From: Planctomicrobium piriforme
GTDB lineage: Bacteria > Planctomycetota > Planctomycetia > Pirellulales > PNKZ01
Reading direction: 5' to 3'
Assembly: GCA_945877965.1 (NCBI GenBank)
Contig: CAMCTH010000070.1
Coordinates: 1-12,534 of the forward strand
Length of the DNA stretch: 12,534 bases
Shown: piece after piece, positions 12,404-12,534 of the stretch
Layout of the letters: the number at the start of each line of letters is the position of its first letter
Numbering within the stretch: the stretch's first letter is position 1
Notes under the pieces: generated by a model
Databases searched by the model: none
Told to the model about the DNA's origin: nothing
What the model saw: the letters and a program-made list of their open reading frames with translations, nothing else
Made by a program: the position numbers and the translations under genes

Positions 12404-12534
12404 CGTGTCGGCCGCCGTCGACATCCGGGCCGTCATCTGTTCCAGCACCAGTCGCGCGCGGGCCGGGGCCGAGCTTCGTCCCTTCAGCGCCTGATCGGCT
12501 TCCAGCAGCCAGCCGTAGATGGCGCCGGCCCGCC
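12386..12534 (-). CDS. 3' end of an unidentified gene entering from the right edge
   Basis: An open minus-strand frame of 48 codons enters from the right edge and ends at TAG (12388-12386). It reads A-I-Y-G-W-L-L-E-A-D-Q-A-L-K-G, then P-A-R-A-R-L-V-L-E-Q-M-T-A-R-M-S, and looks alpha-helical with plausible coding composition. The last five residues (R-K-L-K-S) and the stop codon lie within the right arm of heptad element D, so the true original terminus may have been altered. Too little is present to name a family. It lies on the same strand as the lipoprotein gene 183 bases further on. Confidence 0.55.
   Translation of the reverse strand, partial: RAGAIYGWLLEADQALKGRSSAPARARLVLEQMTARMSTAADTRKLKS

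Overview
The window looks like chromosomal DNA of a planctomycete, most likely in the Pirellulales/Pirellula-like part of the phylum. The evidence is high GC, genes spread over both strands, a TIGR03067-type secreted protein, a fusion of a zinc phospholipase-C-like domain with a DUF4332-like domain, a twin-arginine sugar isomerase-like protein, lipoproteins with little similarity to known families, and irregular Shine-Dalgarno use. The phylum call is inference from gene content. No rRNA, tRNA, CRISPR array or complete mobile element was seen.

Layout. The minus strand carries most genes. From right to left these are: the 3' end of an unidentified gene (12386-12534), a large lipoprotein of unknown role (10623-12203), a SolA/MTOX-type flavin amine oxidase (9405-10538), a BufB/DUF692 multinuclear iron oxidase (8405-9331) overlapping its BufC/DUF2063 partner (7584-8408), a TAT-exported TIM-barrel isomerase-like protein (6483-7460) overlapping a large dynamin-like GTPase (4636-6486), a zinc PLC-like/DUF4332 fusion (2070-3950), a secreted transglutaminase-like TPR protein (169-1308), and the first six codons of a gene leaving the left edge (1-18). 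Two small secreted proteins lie on the plus strand: a TIGR03067 protein (1596-2066) and a SmpA/BamE-like lipoprotein (4318-4617). The divergent gap 1309-1595 (287 bases) holds the plus-strand Shine-Dalgarno and no convincing promoter.

How the genes fit together. Two pairs are translationally coupled by 4-base overlaps. bufB-bufC is a known RiPP-modification pair, but no precursor peptide gene is visible here. The isomerase-GTPase pair has no obvious functional link. The other genes look like a housekeeping and accessory mixture rather than one pathway.

The most unusual signal is not a gene. Four loci (4080-4174, 8444-8538, 10545-10625, 12304-12403) share one architecture: an array of four or five 7-base units beginning GAR, a central spacer (exactly 25 bases in three of the four), and an inverted array of the same number of units. 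The heptad sequence differs between loci (GAGGTNC, GAGCGCG, TCAGAAG), but size, phase and purine-first polarity are kept. Two are exactly 95 bp. One lies inside the end of bufB and encodes about 30 residues of its tail, and two overlap stop codons. A 26-bp perfect palindrome and another hairpin mark two further gene ends, so every minus-strand gene end between 7.5 and 12.4 kb carries a hairpin-forming repeat.
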